A DNA stretch of 64,000 nucleotides from Gp1-AA133 sp964641665 (GTDB lineage Bacteria; Acidobacteriota; Terriglobia; Terriglobales; Acidobacteriaceae). The notes under the pieces are model-generated. The model saw only the letters and a program-made list of their open reading frames with translations, had not been told where the DNA came from and made no database searches. Positions 61,163 to 64,000 of this stretch are shown here, piece after piece. The stretch covers positions 38,988-102,987 of the forward strand of contig CAZXKO010000042.1 of the NCBI GenBank assembly GCA_964641665.1, given 5' to 3'. Numbering within the stretch: the first letter of the stretch is position 1; each line of letters starts with the position of its first letter. A program made the translations under genes and the position numbers.

Positions 61163-62425
61163 GTGAAACATCGCGATAGCGTTAATAACCAAATGGTTCT
61201 GAGCGTAAACGTGTTTTCATCAACTGCGACGCTTGAGCATAATGGTCGTCGGAAGGCGGAGAGCGACGAAGCCCTGAGGAATGACGTAGAGGCCTGGGTC
61301 GCGGAACTGTGTCAACGATTCGGCCATCGTCCCATTGCAATCGCCGTGGAGCAAGTGAAGGGAGCTCTGGTATTCATGCTCAACAAGTATGAGTGCTTGC
61401 ATCTATTCCCGGTGTTTTCGACGATGAGCGCGAGCCTGCGCACCGCGCTGTATCCCTCGGGGGCCAAGGATGACCCCCGCGATGCCGATCTGCTGCTGGA
61501 TTTGTTGTTGCAGCATCGGGACAAGCTGCGGCGTTTGTCGCCGGATGACGAAGCCACGCGCCGAGTGCAGAATCTGGTGGAAGAGCGACGGAAGCTGGTG
61601 GAAGAAAAGACGGCGCAAGGCAATCGCTTAACCGGCTACTTGAAAATTTATTTCCCACAAATGTTGGGGTGGTTTGAGAAGCTGGACATGCCGCTGGTGT
61701 GTGAGTTGCTGGAGCGCTGGCCTACGCTGGAGGAGTTGCGAAAAGTACCGGCGGAGGAGCTGCGGACGTTTTTCCGCCAGCACCACTGTCATCGAGAACT
61801 GCGGGAGCGTCGCATCCTGGCGATCGGCCGAGCAACTCCGGCCATTGCGGATCGGCCGGTGATCGAGGTCAAGAGTGCAGTGGTGAAAGTGATCGTGCAA
61901 CTGATCCGCAGTTTGCTCCAGGGCATAGCGGAGCTAGACGGCAAGATTGAGGAAGCGGCAGTGGTGCATCCAGATTTTTCATTTTTGCGTCGCTGCCGGG
62001 AGCGGGTGCAGTGCTGGCGCCGCGCTTATTGGCTGCTTTCGGCTCGCAACGCGATCGCTATAGCTGCGCCGACGAAGTGCAGACCTACAGTGGGATCGCG
62101 CCGGTGACGGAGCGGAGTGGGAAACGGAAATGGGTGCATTTCCGCTGGGCCTGTCCGAAGTTTTCTGCGGCAGAGCTTTCACGAATGGGCCGGACACTCG
62201 ATTTCGCAATTGGCATGGGCACGGGCCTACTACCAGCAACAACGAGACCGGGGCCAAGACCACCGCGCAGCGGTGCGAGCGTTGGCTTTCAAATGGATTC
62301 GCATCGTATTCCGTTGCTGGAAAGATCGGGTTGCCTATGACGAAAACAAATACTTGGCAGCACTCACTAAGCGAGGCTCGCCCCTAAGTACGGTCGTCGT
62401 AGCGGCTACTGGAACGAGTTTTTGA
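61163..62425 (+). mobile_element. IS110-family insertion sequence, transposase decayed by two frameshifts
   Basis: The N-terminal ORF (61163-62107) carries the DEDD block: Glu in IAIAVEQVKGALVFML and the Asp pair in SGAKDDPRDADL. The first Asp is probably replaced by Asn in LSVNVFSST. The C-terminal domain continues in two other frames, first SLPGAGAVLAPRLLAAFG and ADEVQTYSGIAPVTERSGK, then FLRQSFHEWAGHSISQLAWA to 62425. A T lost from TTTTT at 61982-61986 and a T gained in TTTT at 62161-62164 explain the breaks. IS110 elements lack inverted repeats, and no target duplication could be seen. The transposase is inactive. Confidence 0.85.
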
Positions 62426-62676
62426 AATCTTGTGGATGATGCGTGGACGGCATTGTCTCGAGGTGCAAAAAAACTCTTGACACACTTACTCAGATGTCTG
62501 GTTACAACAATTACGGTGAATTCTGCGATTGGTGAATTGTTTCCACAGCCCGCGCATTGCTTCTAGAGCGGGCAAGTCCGCGTCAAGCTCTCACCGCCGT
62601 GGTGAATGAAGTTGGATTTTCCGTCTCAAGTACTGTGGAAAGACTCCTGTTCTTGCTACTTGCCCCGATGTCAGTT
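62426..62676. other. Intergenic stretch right of the IS110 element
   Basis: It holds TTGACA at 62477-62482 without a good -10 box (TTACAA at 62502-62507 with a 19-base gap). No gene is visible on either strand. The IS right end probably falls in the first part. Confidence 0.35.
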
Positions 62677-62922
62677 TGAGATCGCTTGCATTTTTGTCGC
62701 TTCTGCTAGTGCTGGGAGTATCGTGCTTTGCACAGAACCCATCCGCGTCGAAAGGCATTCGGACTAAGATCGAAGCAACGGAGTTGGATCGTGTTGGAAA
62801 ACCTAAATACGCACGAGCAAGATCACTACATGAGATTTGAGTTGGCGGAGTCGGATTACGACTGCCGGATCGTTTTCTCCACTGGGCAGGGCACGACTCA
62901 ATTCCATATCGGAATCCCCTGA
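62677..62922 (+). pseudogene. Small secreted protein, frameshifted
   Basis: A TTG at 62677 begins LRSLAFLSLLLVLGVSCFAQ, a signal peptide, then NPSASKGIRTKIEATELDR in the first frame. The second frame reads WIVLENLNTHEQDHYMRFEL to the stop at 62922. Taking out one T of the TT at 62784-62785 joins them as IEATEWIVLENLN. The product would be about 81 residues, with a mature beta-rich domain of unknown function. The gene ends 7 bases before the VOC protein start, so the pair looks like an operon. Confidence 0.5.
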
Positions 62923-62929
62923 GGCACAA

Positions 62930-63841
62930 ATGAATCGAACAGCGTTCTTCCTGCTCGCATGTCACGTCGGCCTTTGCCTCACTGCACCCTTTGTTGCTCA
63001 GGACCAGCCCACTCGCCCGCCCATTACGGGCATCGCGCACGTCCGCATCTATTCCACCGACCTTCGCAAGTCCACTGATTTTTACAGCCGAATGCTCGGC
63101 TTACCAGCACGCAGCGGGGGCTGCACGGGCATGACGCGCCCGTGTTTCATCCTCAGCGATCGCCAGCAAGTTCTATTGTCGGAAGCACCTGCTGCTCCAC
63201 CCCCAAACCTTCTTTTCGAAATCGCGTTTGCCACACCCGACCTTGGCCGGATGCGCACCTACCTCCTTGCCCATAACGTCGCGGTTGGCCCCCTCACCCG
63301 GGACATCAACTCGGTCGCGTATTTCTCGCTGCGCGACCCTGAAGGTAATCCCATCGCCTTCGTGCAGCTTCACCCTCTCACTGGGTCCAAAGCCCCCGCC
63401 GGAAAGCTCAGCACGCACATGCTGCACGCTGGCTTCATCGTCAAGGATCGCGCGGCCGAAGATCGTTTCTACAGGGACCTGCTCGGCTTCCGCATTTACT
63501 GGCATGGTGGTTTCAAGGACGCCGGCGACGACTGGTGGGAAATTCAGGTCCCCGACGGCACCGACTGGATCGAGTACATGCTCAACATTCCTGCCAAGGC
63601 AGACGCCAAGGAGCGCGGTGTGCAAAATCATTTCTCGCTGGGCGTGGACGAAATTCAATCCGCCGCAACCCAACTGCACCAGAACGGCTTGGAAAAACTG
63701 GACGGACCGAAAATTGGGCGCGACGGCAAGTGGAGCCTCGAGGTCTACGATCCCGACGGCACCCGTGTCGAAGTCATGGAATTCACGCCAGCTAAGGATC
63801 CCTGTTGCCATCCCTACACCGGAGATCACCCGAAACCATGA
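62930..63841 (+). CDS. Secreted protein with two VOC (glyoxalase/bleomycin-resistance-like) domains
   Basis: This protein of about 303 residues has a signal peptide (FFLLACHVGLCLTAPFVAQ) and then two VOC beta-alpha-beta-beta-beta units. The first starts ITGIAHVRIYSTDLRKSTDF and the second HMLHAGFIVKDRAAEDRFYRD. Metal ligand positions are partly kept (His in IAHVRI and HAGFIV, Glu in VEVMEF). An exported VOC enzyme is unusual, because most are cytosolic. ATG 62930 has GAGG 6 bases upstream and is chosen over the in-frame reading from 62837. The substrate is unknown. Confidence 0.85.
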   Translation: MNRTAFFLLACHVGLCLTAPFVAQDQPTRPPITGIAHVRIYSTDLRKSTDFYSRMLGLPARSGGCTGMTRPCFILSDRQQVLLSEAPAAPPPNLLFEIAFATPDLGRMRTYLLAHNVAVGPLTRDINSVAYFSLRDPEGNPIAFVQLHPLTGSKAPAGKLSTHMLHAGFIVKDRAAEDRFYRDLLGFRIYWHGGFKDAGDDWWEIQVPDGTDWIEYMLNIPAKADAKERGVQNHFSLGVDEIQSAATQLHQNGLEKLDGPKIGRDGKWSLEVYDPDGTRVEVMEFTPAKDPCCHPYTGDHPKP

Positions 63842-64000
63842 CCGGCCTCCGCCGCACCAACATTTGAGAGCGCGGCTTTGACTGACATAATATCCCCATT
63901 ACCCTCATCCTATAAAAGAGGATGTCAAGAAAAAATTCTTCCCTCTCCCCTCTGGGGAGATGCGGACCTGGTGATTTGCATCCAGCCCCGTCTCCTTAGT
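63842..64000. other. Window-end intergenic stretch
   Basis: A small inverted repeat (CATCCT/AGGATG around 63907-63925) follows the VOC gene, without a clear T-run. Nothing coding is seen to the end. Confidence 0.3.

Overview
The window is a GC-rich, densely coded bacterial chromosome segment with no rRNA, tRNA or CRISPR array that I could see. Several traits point to Acidobacteriota, class Terriglobia (a Koribacter-like lineage). These are a PadR regulator paired with a MacB-like permease that ends in a Cys/His ribbon, a fused E1 alpha/beta 2-oxo acid dehydrogenase, many intergenic REP-like repeats, and a run of small secreted proteins of unknown function. The taxonomic call is an inference from gene content, not from a marker gene.

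Layout. 1-8 kb: an FAD oxidoreductase, Mrp, two SDRs, a cyanide-insensitive-type bd oxidase (cydAB), a hotdog thioesterase, a small TPR-like protein and a Lon-substrate-domain protein. 8-11 kb: a MoxR/Mg-chelatase-like ATPase with its VWA partner and a CDGSH iron-sulfur protein. 11.3-17.2 kb: a probable compatible-solute locus with a GT4 glycosyltransferase divergent from an operon of glucosyl-3-phosphoglycerate synthase, a second GT-A transferase, a small mechanosensitive-channel-like membrane protein and a mannosyl-3-phosphoglycerate-phosphatase-type HAD enzyme. 17.2-28.6 kb: two sigma54-type two-component systems flanking a lipoprotein and an OmpA-like protein. 28.6-36.4 kb: small secreted proteins, an MFS transporter, FabI, TsaE, PilZ, and a PadR/permease pair with a visible operator-promoter. 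36.5-47.3 kb: NAD(P)HX repair, a K+ channel/TrkA-N protein, two APC permeases, ThiE, AccC, AccB and an M24 peptidase. 47.4-53.4 kb: a complete pilMNOPQ type IV pilus operon preceded by an excisionase-like HTH gene. 53.4-64 kb: DoxX, a large secreted beta-propeller protein, the E1 fusion, a decayed IS110 element and a secreted two-domain VOC protein.

Three things stand out. (1) Five loci (six including the IS110 transposase, which carries two lesions) are interrupted by single-base lesions, nearly all in short homopolymer runs, and all are small accessory genes or the transposase, while about 50 kb of core genes are intact. (2) A two-hairpin repeat sits in the 5' leader, 8-13 bases before the start codon, of three unrelated genes and creates false N-terminal extensions. 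(3) The glycerate-glycoside gene set carries its own membrane channel.
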